Shown: positions 8,877 to 17,365 of the stretch, one piece after another
How the letters are laid out: the number at the start of each line of letters is the position of its first letter
Numbering within the stretch: position 1 is the first letter of the stretch
Assembly (NCBI RefSeq): GCF_001956045.1
Contig: NZ_MRTH01000039.1
Coordinates: 12,535-76,534 of the forward strand
Length of the DNA stretch: 64,000 bases
Source of the DNA: Paenibacillus sp. FSL H7-0331
GTDB taxonomy: Bacteria > Bacillota > Bacilli > Paenibacillales > NBRC-103111
Direction: 5' to 3'
Made by a program: the position numbers and the translations under genes
Notes under the pieces: model-generated
Told to the model about the DNA's origin: nothing
Seen by the model: only the letters and a program-made list of their open reading frames with translations
The model's database searches: none

Positions 8877-10568
8877 ATGAGCCTTATTCAAGATATTATC
8901 GATTCATTGAAATGGTTGACTGCCTGGGAAATGATTTTATGCGCGCTATACTTGTTCGTCTTACTGCAGTATGCTATGCCCATTCTCAAAAATAACCGGT
9001 GGTTTTATTTTATTCCGAGCTTGGGTGTAATCATTGCGAGTATAAGCCTTATCAATGGCGATGCCTCAATGCTTGCTCTGCTGATTTACTCCTCAACGGC
9101 CATACTTTTCTTATGCACCGTTAGAGGAATCTTTAAACCGGCCATTAAGCCGATGTCCCCGAAATTTCGGATCGTTATGGTTTTCGTTTGCGTCCTCGGC
9201 TCCCTGCCTACGTTACTGGCATTAACCATTGCGGGTGAAGTTCGATACAATCCAGTGAGCGATTTAAGCCATAAGAGCTATTCCAAAGCTTTCATCGCGA
9301 TGAACGAAAGGTTGTCCGCCGAATATCCTTTCGGAGACTGGAAAAAAATCGATTGGGAAGCAAAGAGGAATAAATTCGAGCTTTTATTCCTCCAAGCGGA
9401 AATCAACCAAGATCCGAACCTCTACTATAAAACTTTAAGGGATTACCTCTTTTCTTTCCGTGACGGTCATATCAAAATCGCGAACGAACATCTGTACGAC
9501 GATAATAACGTATTTAAGAATGAAGTCGGCGGCGGAGTCGGAATTAGTGCGATTCGATTGGATAATGGCAAGGTGTTGGTTAGCTTGCTGTTAGCGGGAA
9601 GCCCGGCCGACAAATGCGGAATCAAGCTCGGAGCCGAAATCATTTCGTGGGATGGGAAAGACGTTCAGAAAGCCTTGGACCAAACGTCCTGGAGCGAGAA
9701 CCCGTCGGCAACCGAAGGAGATCGGATTCAAAATCAAGGACGGTTCTTGGCAAGAGCTCCGATCGGCAAAGAAATCCAAGTCAAATTTCGGAATCGAGAC
9801 GACCAAGCGATCATGACTGAGACGCTTACAGCCTATGACGATCAGTACGAGACCTTGAAGAAAACGAAGTTAAAACTGAAGAAAGAAGATCCTCCAGTGG
9901 AAGGGGAGATTCTTAGGAATGAATATGGGTACTTGAAATTCAAATATTTCCTTCCTGGAACAACACAATCCGATCCCGCGAAAGCGCTGGAAGATAAATT
10001 AAAAGAGTTTCAGGAGAAACGCGTAAAGGGAATAATCATCGATCTACGGGATAATCCGGGCGGAGATGATGACCTTGTTGCCCAAATGGCAGGACATTTC
10101 GTGAACGAGAAAAAGATCTTTGAATACGTCAGTTACTACAATCGGAATACGGGTCGATTCGAAATCAACCGTTCCGAAACCAGAACCGTTCAACCTTCGC
10201 AGATTTACTTTCCAGGGGAAATAGCCGTCCTTATTAATCATAACACCGCGAGCTCGGGGGAAGGCTTACCTTTATTATTAAAAGGAATGCCCAATGTTAA
10301 GATTATCGGCTTTATGTCTACGAATGGTTCGTTCGGCGTCGTGTCCGCCCCTATAGAAATTAAAATGCCGGGAGGATATGTCGTGCGGTTCCCAGATGGC
10401 AGGTCACTTAATAAAGACAAAAAGATTCAAGGCGATAGCGATGAACGCGGACAAGGAGGAGTGACTCCTGACATTACGGTTCCCATGAACGAGCAAACGT
10501 TTAAGATGAAAGTTATCGAAGGGCAGGACGTGGAATTGAATTATGCGTTAGCTTCTTTCAATGACTAG
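8877..10568 (+). CDS. Membrane-anchored S41-family (C-terminal processing-like) peptidase with PDZ domain
   Basis: 563 aa. Four hydrophobic helices fill about residues 18-125, then an S41 N-terminal helical region, a PDZ-like domain about 215-290 (GGGVGISAI...GSPADKCGIKLGAEI), and the S41 core with GIIIDLRDNPGGD and the catalytic serine about residue 460 (NHNTASSGEG). The lysine of CtpA-type dyads is not obvious (GFMSTNGSFG occupies that region), which places it nearer the tricorn/IRBP-like branch. Membrane topology suggests cleavage of extracytoplasmic proteins. It follows the sensor kinase by 80 bases, so it may be an output of that two-component system. Confidence 0.85.
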   Translation: MSLIQDIIDSLKWLTAWEMILCALYLFVLLQYAMPILKNNRWFYFIPSLGVIIASISLINGDASMLALLIYSSTAILFLCTVRGIFKPAIKPMSPKFRIVMVFVCVLGSLPTLLALTIAGEVRYNPVSDLSHKSYSKAFIAMNERLSAEYPFGDWKKIDWEAKRNKFELLFLQAEINQDPNLYYKTLRDYLFSFRDGHIKIANEHLYDDNNVFKNEVGGGVGISAIRLDNGKVLVSLLLAGSPADKCGIKLGAEIISWDGKDVQKALDQTSWSENPSATEGDRIQNQGRFLARAPIGKEIQVKFRNRDDQAIMTETLTAYDDQYETLKKTKLKLKKEDPPVEGEILRNEYGYLKFKYFLPGTTQSDPAKALEDKLKEFQEKRVKGIIIDLRDNPGGDDDLVAQMAGHFVNEKKIFEYVSYYNRNTGRFEINRSETRTVQPSQIYFPGEIAVLINHNTASSGEGLPLLLKGMPNVKIIGFMSTNGSFGVVSAPIEIKMPGGYVVRFPDGRSLNKDKKIQGDSDERGQGGVTPDITVPMNEQTFKMKVIEGQDVELNYALASFND

Positions 10569-11187
10569 TTGGGTCCTCTCTATATACTTCAGTAGGCGCT
10601 AATCATTAGGGGGTTGAAAACCTATGTAAGAGTAGCAGATTATGCCTATGTGTTGGAATGCAAGTATGCCGAACAGTACGGTTCTGCTCCACTAGGACTG
10701 GGGTATGATTGCAGTAATGGTCGGCATGCCTCGCAAGGGTATTTCATGGGGAAGTTATTGCAAACGGATGTACGCTAGGAGAGCTAGAGACAGCTAGAGC
10801 ATTTTTGGATGCAGGGTGCTAGGCATATATTGGACCAAACGATTATCCAGATGGAAGTGTTGCGCTGATGTTTGCCATTCGACTATTTTATGGGATAATT
10901 CAAAAAATAAAAAGAACGTGTAAGAAGCTTTCCATCTGACTCAATCTATGGAAAAGGATATGTCTATGTACCAATTTTTCGAGTAAGGGTCCATATAGCT
11001 GTTAGTCAACCTTCTTGGAAGCTTCATTTGCAGCTTACGCTGCGGCCTCGTAACCTCCAAACTTGCACGGTTACATGACGGACGCTCTCGCATATCCCGC
11101 AATATAATGGGTACCAATAAACTTGCTATTCCATTACATCCATTCAGCGGGCGATGCCAGTTTCGATGGTATTCTCTTTTATACTTA
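10569..11187. other. 619-base intergenic region with coding-like debris
   Basis: No convincing gene. A TTG-initiated frame at 10614-10778 reads 54 codons (contains YVLECKYAEQYGSAPLG) behind AGGGGG, and a different frame at about 10830-10930 reads GPNDYPDGSVALMFAIR. Both look like pieces of a lost gene but were not recognised. No terminator was found for either flanking gene. Confidence 0.3.
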
Positions 11188-12375
11188 TCAAATATTAATG
11201 GCATACGTTCGCTGAACCTTTTCCCTTGCCATCTTGTAAGGACTCTTCGTCTCCAGTATCGCAGTGAGCGTATGAAGAGCGCCTTCTTTCAAATGGCTTA
11301 GGCGTGCATTTCTTTTCAAATTCAACAGAAGAGACTGATCATGAATGACTTGAAGCAGCTGCCTTTTCAACTCTGCAGCGTTCTTGGCTTCCATTGCAGC
11401 TCCAAGACCGACAAGGTATGCCGCATTATCCTGCTCTTGACCGCGAATCGGTTTATATAACATCATTGGCAGTTCTAGCGCTAACGCCTCTGATACGGTA
11501 AGGCCTCCCGGCTTAGTTACGATCAAATCAGACAAGGCCATAAGCTCATGCACATGATCCACAAAACCAGTGATGATTACGCTGTGTGGAATTAGTGCTC
11601 CTATTAGTTCGTCTTCAAGCCACTGCTTTAGTTTCTCATTGCGTCCGCATACAAAAATAAATTGCACTGGAGCAGTAAGCTCATTGTCTTGCAGAACGGA
11701 CATCAGCTGCTTACCAATCAGACCATGCCCGCCTCCCATCACAAGTATGGTTGGCATCATACGATCCAGATGGTGTTTATCGCGAAGCATGAGGCGGTCA
11801 TACGTTAGTGTAAACGGCAGCCCGATCGGAATGCCGGTCACCACAATCCGATGCTCGGGAATGCGGTGCCGCAGCAGCTTTTGCTTCACATGCTCGGCAC
11901 CAACCAAATATAGGTCTGTACCTGGATGAATCCAGTAGCTGTGGTCGGTATAATCCGTCAAGACTGTAACTGTTGGGACAGCTGTCAAACCGTTCGATTT
12001 CAGGTACGACATGGCCGCAGCAGCTCCAGGGAATGTGCTGACGACCTTTGTTGGTTTTATCTCGTCAAGAAGTTCTACCATTCTGTCCGTACTGAACGAT
12101 TTCATCCGTTTGAACCAATTTGAAAATGTATTCACATCACGAGTTTTGCTGTATAGATAGCCGTATACCGATGGCAGATTTTTCATCCACTGGATGTAGC
12201 AATACTTGCCAACCGAATGCAGATATGGATGGGTCCACTCCAAAAAATCAACTACCTTCACCTCGGCCTCAGGATTATAAAACCTCGCTGCTTCAAGTAT
12301 CGCCTGTGCCGCTTTATTATGACCATCCCCCAGTGAGCCTGTAAGAATGAGTATTCTCTCTCTTTTAGCCATCAT
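11188..12375 (-). CDS. Glycolipid glycosyltransferase, MGDG synthase/UgtP-like (GT28 type)
   Basis: 395-aa peripheral membrane glycosyltransferase predicted to transfer a sugar from a nucleotide sugar to a lipid, probably diacylglycerol. The N-terminal acceptor domain opens with LTGSLGDGHNKAAQAI (MGDG synthase signature GxGHxxAA), a middle VMGGGHG loop follows, and the C-terminal nucleotide-sugar site reads TKPGGLTVSEALAL. The start is the ATG at 12375 with GGAAGGAG six bases upstream; 12372 is equally possible and the GTG-like longer frame from 12399 lacks a site. Transcribed after the DedA gene with a 45-base gap. It could also be an undecaprenyl- or polyketide-directed transferase. Confidence 0.85.
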   Translation of the reverse strand: MMAKRERILILTGSLGDGHNKAAQAILEAARFYNPEAEVKVVDFLEWTHPYLHSVGKYCYIQWMKNLPSVYGYLYSKTRDVNTFSNWFKRMKSFSTDRMVELLDEIKPTKVVSTFPGAAAAMSYLKSNGLTAVPTVTVLTDYTDHSYWIHPGTDLYLVGAEHVKQKLLRHRIPEHRIVVTGIPIGLPFTLTYDRLMLRDKHHLDRMMPTILVMGGGHGLIGKQLMSVLQDNELTAPVQFIFVCGRNEKLKQWLEDELIGALIPHSVIITGFVDHVHELMALSDLIVTKPGGLTVSEALALELPMMLYKPIRGQEQDNAAYLVGLGAAMEAKNAAELKRQLLQVIHDQSLLLNLKRNARLSHLKEGALHTLTAILETKSPYKMAREKVQRTYAINI

Positions 12376-12420
12376 CTCAAGCTCCTTCCTTTGATCCATG
12401 CTTCGAGCTCCAGCCCAAGC

Positions 12421-13041
12421 TTATTTAACAGATTTGGTTCGTATCCAATTCATAATGGCCATTTTATTATGTTTGACGAGAAAGACTGTCACCAATCCAA
12501 TTGCCACTACACTAATGGCTATTACGGAATATTGAGAAATGATGTGAAGCCATTGTTCTATTTGTTGACCAAAAATTTTCCCGATCATGACATAAGTCAA
12601 CACCCAGACAAATCCACCCATATAGTTATAGAGGAAAAAAGTGCGCAACCGAACCCTAAGAATTCCAGATACATAGCCTGTGAAGTGTCGCAATCCGGGA
12701 ATAAAGTAGCTAACAAGTATGATCTTGTCACCATATTTGTCGAACCATTTGGTTACCTTGGTTAACCGTTCCTGATTCAGAAAGAAATACTTTCCGTACT
12801 TTTCAAAGAAGGGGGTACCCAGCTTATAACCTAAATAATATGTAAAAGTTGTACCGACTATGGCCCCCAAATAAGAGCAGAGGATGATTAACGGGATACT
12901 AAAACTCCCGAGATTATTCATGTGACCAGAAATAGCCATTGCTAGTTCTCCAGGAAAAGGTAAGGCCAAGGATTCAGCAAATAATCCAAAAAATAAAACA
13001 AAGTACCCGTATTGTCCAAAAAGATTGCCCAACCATTCCAT
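12421..13041 (-). CDS. DedA-family membrane protein
   Basis: 206-aa polytopic protein of the DedA/SNARE-associated family, whose members flip or partition phospholipids and undecaprenyl phosphate. Family features: ALPFPGELAMAISG near residue 27, FEKYGKYFFL, FDKYGDKIILVSYFIPGLRHFTGYVSG and a C-terminal transmembrane helix. GAGGAG lies just upstream of the ATG. The gene order DedA then glycolipid glycosyltransferase suggests joint action on envelope lipids. A second DedA gene (37804-38412) is elsewhere in the window and is only moderately similar. Confidence 0.92.
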   Translation of the reverse strand: MEWLGNLFGQYGYFVLFFGLFAESLALPFPGELAMAISGHMNNLGSFSIPLIILCSYLGAIVGTTFTYYLGYKLGTPFFEKYGKYFFLNQERLTKVTKWFDKYGDKIILVSYFIPGLRHFTGYVSGILRVRLRTFFLYNYMGGFVWVLTYVMIGKIFGQQIEQWLHIISQYSVIAISVVAIGLVTVFLVKHNKMAIMNWIRTKSVK

Positions 13042-13221
13042 TTCTTATGCTCCTCACTGGCCACCAAGCGACTTTAATTACATTACCTAGCTTAACTTAA
13101 ATATACAATACCCATAACTGGCTAAGGTTTAGTTTTGTACTAGACTTTGGTCTTGGAAAGAGTAAAATAAACAGACATGGTCTAATCTTATTGGGCAGAT
13201 GTAAGAAGGGTGGTAAATTTC

Positions 13222-13728
13222 ATGGAAATCGTTTTTACAAGAGTAGAGACTGAAGAAGAAATCGCGGTTTTAGCTCGATTGGCATCTGAAATTTGGAAAG
13301 ATTATTTTGTACTCGTCATATCCAATGAACAAATCGACTATATGCTAGACAAATTTCAATCCGTTCAAGCAATCACTGAGCAAATTACAAAACAGGGATA
13401 TGAATACTATTTTATGAATGTTAATGGCAGCAGCATCGGGTATCTGGGTATAAAGCAAGAAGAAGGCAAGCTATTTCTGAGCAAGTTTTACATACATAAA
13501 GACCATCGCGGCAAAGGTTATGCAAGTCAGGCTATGGAGCTATTGGTGAATCTATGCAAAAATCGGAAATTAGATACAATATGGCTTACGGTAAATCGCT
13601 ATAATGATGCCACAATTGCAATTTATGAGAAAAAAGGGTTTAAAACTGTACGTACTCAGGTAGCGGATATAGGAAATGGTTTTGTAATGGACGATAATAT
13701 CATGGAAAAAGTAATTGTGTTGGAGTGA
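13222..13728 (+). CDS. GNAT-family N-acetyltransferase
   Basis: 168-aa acetyltransferase. The acetyl-CoA loop is seen as KFYIHKDHRGKGYASQAMELL (motif A, RGKGYA) and the C-terminal motif B as LTVNRYNDATIAIYEKKGFK. It resembles the ribosomal-protein-alanine/spermine-type GNATs, but the substrate cannot be inferred. The ATG at 13222 is chosen over the upstream GTG (13210) because AGAAGGGTGG precedes it. Monocistronic, ending at a terminator shared with the LysR gene. Confidence 0.88.
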   Translation: MEIVFTRVETEEEIAVLARLASEIWKDYFVLVISNEQIDYMLDKFQSVQAITEQITKQGYEYYFMNVNGSSIGYLGIKQEEGKLFLSKFYIHKDHRGKGYASQAMELLVNLCKNRKLDTIWLTVNRYNDATIAIYEKKGFKTVRTQVADIGNGFVMDDNIMEKVIVLE

Positions 13729-13790
13729 ATAGTGATTTGATGACCTTCAGAGACTCTTTTATCAAAAAACCATGGCTAATGGTCACAGTT

Positions 13791-13825
13791 ATACCCCATG
13801 AAGAAAATTTCATGGGGTATTTTAG
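13791..13825. terminator. Terminator between convergent GNAT and LysR genes
   Basis: ATACCCCATGAA (13791-13802) and TTCATGGGGTAT (13809-13820) form a perfect 12-bp stem with a six-base loop, followed by TTTTAG on the plus strand. It would end the GNAT transcript; on the minus strand the T-run is poor. Confidence 0.75.
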
Positions 13826-13832
13826 ATACTTA

Positions 13833-14741
13833 TTAGTTTTTTAAGTCGGGCTGTACGGCAAAGCTTTTCACGATTTCAGCAAACTTCTCCACCTGAGCAG
13901 TCTCGTTGCCGCGAAGCCAGCAAATAGCGAGTTTGATTTCAAACAATGGTTTCACCAGTGGAAGATATGTGATGTCATTATCGAACAGCTTGCTCATGCA
14001 GCTAAGCACGAGGGCGGTGCCAACGCCAGCGGCTACAAGACCGATTACTGCCTGGTCACTGGCTGCCTCCTGTACGATATTTGGACTAAAGCCTGCTTGA
14101 CGGCAAGAGAGCACAAAGTAATCGAACAAAATTGGCGAATAGTTTCGGTTCAGAACGACAAAAGACTCGTTTGCCAAATCAGACAAGCAGATTTCCTTAT
14201 TTCCGGACAAATGATGCTCTTTGGGCAGCGCTACGACGATATATTCTGTAGAGTAAGTAAGCCATTTCATGCTTAACTCACTATGCTTATCGTCTAAATA
14301 GACGGAAAAGCCGATATCGATTTCGCCCTGCAGCAGCTTTTGCTCCAATTGATGAGCGGCTAACTCGAGCATCACGATCTCAACTTCAGGATAACGCTCC
14401 CGATACAGACGTACGGCGCTTGGAAGAACACTGTACAGCATAATTCCGAAATAACCGATGGTAAGCTTGCCTCTCTTGCCGTTCTCAGCCCGTATCGCTT
14501 CGTCTACGCCTCGCTGCAAATGCTTGAATACAAGCAGAACCTCCTCCAGCAGCGCTTCACCTGCCAAAGTCAATTCAACCTTGCGTGTCGTTCGTTTGAA
14601 TAATTGAACACCAAGCTCGCCCTCCAGCAGCCCGATCTGATGGCTGACCGTTTGCTGTGAAGCATGCATGTGCTCGGCAGCGCGACCAAAATGCAGCTGA
14701 TTGGCTACTTCCGCAAAGTATTTAAGCTGCTGAAGCTCCAT
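13833..14741 (-). CDS. LysR-family transcriptional regulator
   Basis: 302 aa. N-terminal winged helix is typical of the family (MELQQLKYFAEVANQLHFGRAAEHM...SQQTVSHQIGLLEGELGVQLFKRT), followed by a periplasmic-binding-like co-inducer domain. The ATG at 14741 has AAGGAG eight bases upstream; the longer frame from 14813 crosses the promoter palindrome and is rejected. It is divergent from an SDR gene across 134 bases, the classic arrangement in which a LysR protein controls its neighbour. Confidence 0.93.
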   Translation of the reverse strand: MELQQLKYFAEVANQLHFGRAAEHMHASQQTVSHQIGLLEGELGVQLFKRTTRKVELTLAGEALLEEVLLVFKHLQRGVDEAIRAENGKRGKLTIGYFGIMLYSVLPSAVRLYRERYPEVEIVMLELAAHQLEQKLLQGEIDIGFSVYLDDKHSELSMKWLTYSTEYIVVALPKEHHLSGNKEICLSDLANESFVVLNRNYSPILFDYFVLSCRQAGFSPNIVQEAASDQAVIGLVAAGVGTALVLSCMSKLFDNDITYLPLVKPLFEIKLAICWLRGNETAQVEKFAEIVKSFAVQPDLKN

Positions 14742-14797
14742 AATGGGATCTCCTTCTATAATTAAATTCTTCTTTCGCACACGTATTATACTATTTG

Positions 14798-14815
14798 AAT
14801 TGTTAATTAACAATT
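14798..14815. promoter_or_regulatory. Perfect 18-bp palindrome in the LysR/SDR divergent promoter
   Basis: AATTGTTAATTAACAATT reads identically on both strands and sits between the LysR start (14741) and the SDR start (14876). A TATACT box for the SDR lies at 14849-14854. The palindrome is a plausible LysR binding site, although LysR boxes usually have the T-N11-A form. Confidence 0.6.
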
Positions 14816-14875
14816 ATTTGGTGCTTTATTCAGTAAATCACCATCCGTTATACTTGGTCTGAGGTGATTAGTATC

Positions 14876-15628
14876 ATGACAAAATTAGAAAATAAGGTAG
14901 CCATCATTACGGGAGGAGCTTCAGGTGTCGGGAATGGAATTGCAAAGGCCTTTGTAAAAGAAGGTGCAAGAGTGGTAATCGTTGATTATAATGATGAAGC
15001 CGGCAAACAAGCAATTGAAGAACTGCAATTGATACAACCTGATTCCATTTTTATCCATGCCGATTTAGCAGATTTCAGTACGCATTCCCACATTATTAGT
15101 AAAACCGTAGATACTTTTGGACAGATTGATATACTCGTAAACAATGCTCAGAGCTCAAGAGTTAAACCTTTTCAGGAAACGACTCAGGAGGACTTGGAAT
15201 TGCCTTTCAAAACAGGTTTTTTTCCAACGTTTTATCTTATGCAATATGCGTTACCTTATTTAAAAGAAGCAAAGGGGCATATCATTAACTTTGCATCCGG
15301 GGCGGGAATTACTGGAGAAGCGAATCAGGCTGCCTATGCAGCTGCCAAAGAGGCGGTCCGAGGTCTATCACGCGTTGTGGCCAATGAATTTGGTCCATAT
15401 GGAGTCAAAGTAAACGTTATTTGTCCATTTGCTAATTCACCGGGCGTTAAGCAGTGGGCTGAACATATGCCCGATGCATTTGCAGAAACCTTATCGAAAA
15501 TCCCACTTCGTAGAGTAGGGGATGTTGAAGAAGATATCGGTCGGGCGGTTGTGTTTTTTGCAAGCCAGGATTCCGATTATATAACGGGTCAAACTCTAAT
15601 GGTTGATGGAGGAGGCTGCAGATTATAA
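14876..15628 (+). CDS. Classical SDR-family oxidoreductase
   Basis: 250-aa NAD(P)-dependent dehydrogenase/reductase. Coenzyme loop TGGASGVGNG at residues 12-21, NNAQ after the fourth strand, catalytic serine in NFASGAG and YAAAK as the YxxxK motif, C-terminal VDGGGCRL. Unlike the SDR at 4173-4961, all catalytic residues are present. The ATG at 14876 follows GAGGTG; an earlier GTG at 14864 overlaps this site. Probably controlled by the divergent LysR protein. The substrate is unknown; 3-oxoacyl or sugar alcohol substrates are typical for this class. Confidence 0.9.
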   Translation: MTKLENKVAIITGGASGVGNGIAKAFVKEGARVVIVDYNDEAGKQAIEELQLIQPDSIFIHADLADFSTHSHIISKTVDTFGQIDILVNNAQSSRVKPFQETTQEDLELPFKTGFFPTFYLMQYALPYLKEAKGHIINFASGAGITGEANQAAYAAAKEAVRGLSRVVANEFGPYGVKVNVICPFANSPGVKQWAEHMPDAFAETLSKIPLRRVGDVEEDIGRAVVFFASQDSDYITGQTLMVDGGGCRL

Positions 15629-15670
15629 ATAATGATTAGAGCATTATTTATTATTTCCACAAATTGTATA

Positions 15671-15717
15671 ACCCGTAAGAGGCATCTTAATGGATTGACC
15701 TTCTTACGGGTTTTTAT
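15671..15717. terminator. Terminator between convergent SDR and HXXEE genes
   Basis: ACCCGTAAGA (15671-15680) pairs with TCTTACGGGT (15702-15711) and is followed by TTTTTATT. It ends the SDR transcript. Confidence 0.8.
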
Positions 15718-15735
15718 TTATCTAAATACCTTTTT

Positions 15736-16365
15736 TCAGTGTAAATCTTTGTAATTTCCAAGCTGCTTCTTGGTAAAACTGTAGGGTGATTGTACGTTTT
15801 TCAACCAGATATTCCCTTGAATAATAAATAAATAGACTGCGATGACGAAATATACAGTTCCCGTGATCCAGTCCGACAAGGATACAAGATGGTGAGTAGT
15901 GATGTATGTGATATACCAAATCCCGACCGGTAAATGGAGAAAAATCGCTGTGAATAACCCCGGATTGTAGAAGGATCTGATTTTCAGGTTAGCAAATACG
16001 CCATGCCACACAATTTGAAAGAAACCCATGAAGACCGGAGCAAGACCAAGCCAAATAACAGTGGGAAAAAGGACAGGCAGTAAATAAAAAATGTAAGCAA
16101 TGAGCAGATTAATAATCATAGCTGAATGCGGATTGAGCGGATAATGATCCGGGCGGGCACTCTTAAATATAGCGATATTAAATAAGCCGCCGAAGGTCCC
16201 AGGCCAACGGTATTCCTCGAATTGATGTATCAAAATGGAAACAAAGCTGAACCCTACAATACCACGCAATTCCCATATCATTCCCCAATTCAACAGTACA
16301 TATAAGGATACGCCCACACCTAAGAGAAGACCGAAGTCCTGCCAATGTTTTCTCACCATATTCAT
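15736..16365 (-). CDS. HXXEE domain-containing membrane protein
   Basis: 209-aa protein with about five hydrophobic helices. The defining motif HQFEEY occurs near residue 47 and HPHSA/WHG histidines lie in later helices, matching the uncharacterised HXXEE family. Function is unknown; conserved His and Glu in membrane segments suggest metal binding or membrane hydrolase activity, which is speculation. Transcribed 21 bases after the TetR gene, and probably the main target of that repressor. Confidence 0.82.
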   Translation of the reverse strand: MNMVRKHWQDFGLLLGVGVSLYVLLNWGMIWELRGIVGFSFVSILIHQFEEYRWPGTFGGLFNIAIFKSARPDHYPLNPHSAMIINLLIAYIFYLLPVLFPTVIWLGLAPVFMGFFQIVWHGVFANLKIRSFYNPGLFTAIFLHLPVGIWYITYITTHHLVSLSDWITGTVYFVIAVYLFIIQGNIWLKNVQSPYSFTKKQLGNYKDLH

Positions 16366-16386
16366 AGTAATCGCTCCTTATTATTA

Positions 16387-16977
16387 CTATTCTTGGACAA
16401 AATAGCGTTCGAACAGCAGATCAATTTGCTGATCTATGGTGGAGATGTGCATCCCAGTCCCCGACAAGATCAAGGGTTTCATTAGCTCCGGAAGAAATAT
16501 CGCCCCGAATATTTGCATCATCATCATCTTCAGTATGTCGGGATTTGTTTCCAGTGTTATTTCCGATAACGTGCTGGAGATCTTCTCAAAACCCGTCAAG
16601 CGGAGAAACTGACCGTATTCATTCTGAGATGCGAAAGGGGTGCTTCCTAGGGTAATAATTTTGCATACCAGCTCCCGATTTTGGCTAATTACTCCGACGT
16701 AATCGGTTAAAAACTGTTTGAGCCGTGCTTTGTGAGACATGGTTGTGTTGTCTAATATTGCAAAACTTACTTGAAAACCACTTAATAAGGAGTGAATGGC
16801 TTCGCTAATCAGCTTGTCTTTGGACCCGAAATAGTAGTTGACCAAAGCGATATTGGTTTCAGAATGGTTGGCGATTTTTCGAATCGTAATGGCCTCAAAC
16901 CCTTCCTTTTTTATGAGCTCCAGGGTCGTATTTAAAATTTTCTCTCTTGTCATATTTTGCTTTTCAGATGCTGTCAT
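16387..16977 (-). CDS. TetR-family transcriptional repressor
   Basis: 196 aa. N-terminal helix-turn-helix is clear: REKILNTTLELIKKEGFEAITIRKIANHSETNIALVNYYFGSKDKLI. The C-terminal ligand domain is unlike characterised members. A 29-bp perfect palindrome lies 54 bases upstream of its start, so autoregulation is likely, with control of the HXXEE gene in the same operon. GGGAGG is just upstream of the ATG. Confidence 0.93.
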   Translation of the reverse strand: MTASEKQNMTREKILNTTLELIKKEGFEAITIRKIANHSETNIALVNYYFGSKDKLISEAIHSLLSGFQVSFAILDNTTMSHKARLKQFLTDYVGVISQNRELVCKIITLGSTPFASQNEYGQFLRLTGFEKISSTLSEITLETNPDILKMMMMQIFGAIFLPELMKPLILSGTGMHISTIDQQIDLLFERYFVQE

Positions 16978-17030
16978 TTTTGACCTCCCAACTTTATTGT
17001 AGGTGATAATATTAAATGAATAAAATTAGT

Positions 17031-17059
17031 TTTAAACAATGTTTTAAACATTGTTTAAA
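17031..17059. promoter_or_regulatory. Probable TetR operator, 29-bp perfect palindrome
   Basis: Left half TTTAAACAATGTTT (17031-17044), a single T, and right half AAACATTGTTTAAA (17046-17059) are exact reverse complements. Size and position upstream of the TetR gene fit a TetR operator. Its length would allow one dimer with extended contacts or two overlapping dimers. Confidence 0.85.
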
Positions 17060-17119
17060 TTATTCTACCACGTTTGTATTAACAACTCAATAACAAACGC
17101 TTAACATCCTCATAACGCA

Positions 17120-17157
17120 AAAAGTCCACTAACAACAGGGTTGCTGTGGACTTTTTT
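17120..17157. terminator. Isolated terminator-like hairpin
   Basis: AAAAGTCCAC (17120-17129) pairs with GTGGACTTTT (17146-17155) and is flanked by A and T runs on both sides, so it could work on either strand. No gene ends nearby: TetR starts leftward and the CDF gene starts rightward. It may mark a lost gene or a small RNA. The remaining bases of the 367-base gap hold only promoter-like sequence. Confidence 0.5.
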
Positions 17158-17333
17158 CTACCGTTTGGCCAAGGCCTCAATAACCAACTTCCCTAATCGT
17201 TTACACTATTTTTTCACCTTTCACACGCTCCTTATATTCCCTTCATTATCGTTTGTCGGCAGCACTTCTTGATGTATCAGAATATGTCAAAGAGGGGAAC
17301 GATAACCGTTGGAACACTTGGCAGGTCATACCA

Positions 17334-17342
17334 TGCTAAAAT
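17334..17342 (+). promoter_or_regulatory. Extended -10 promoter of the CDF gene
   Basis: TGCTAAAAT is an extended -10 element 24 bases before the start codon. No good -35 is present at the right distance, which extended -10 promoters tolerate. Confidence 0.4.
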
Positions 17343-17365
17343 AGATGGGAAGGGGTTACGAAGAA

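Noticed and set aside
10941..11204. 87-codon minus-strand frame downstream of the glycosyltransferase
   Set aside because: No ribosome binding site, odd composition and no recognised motif; another frame over the same bases also looks protein-like, so this is probably debris.
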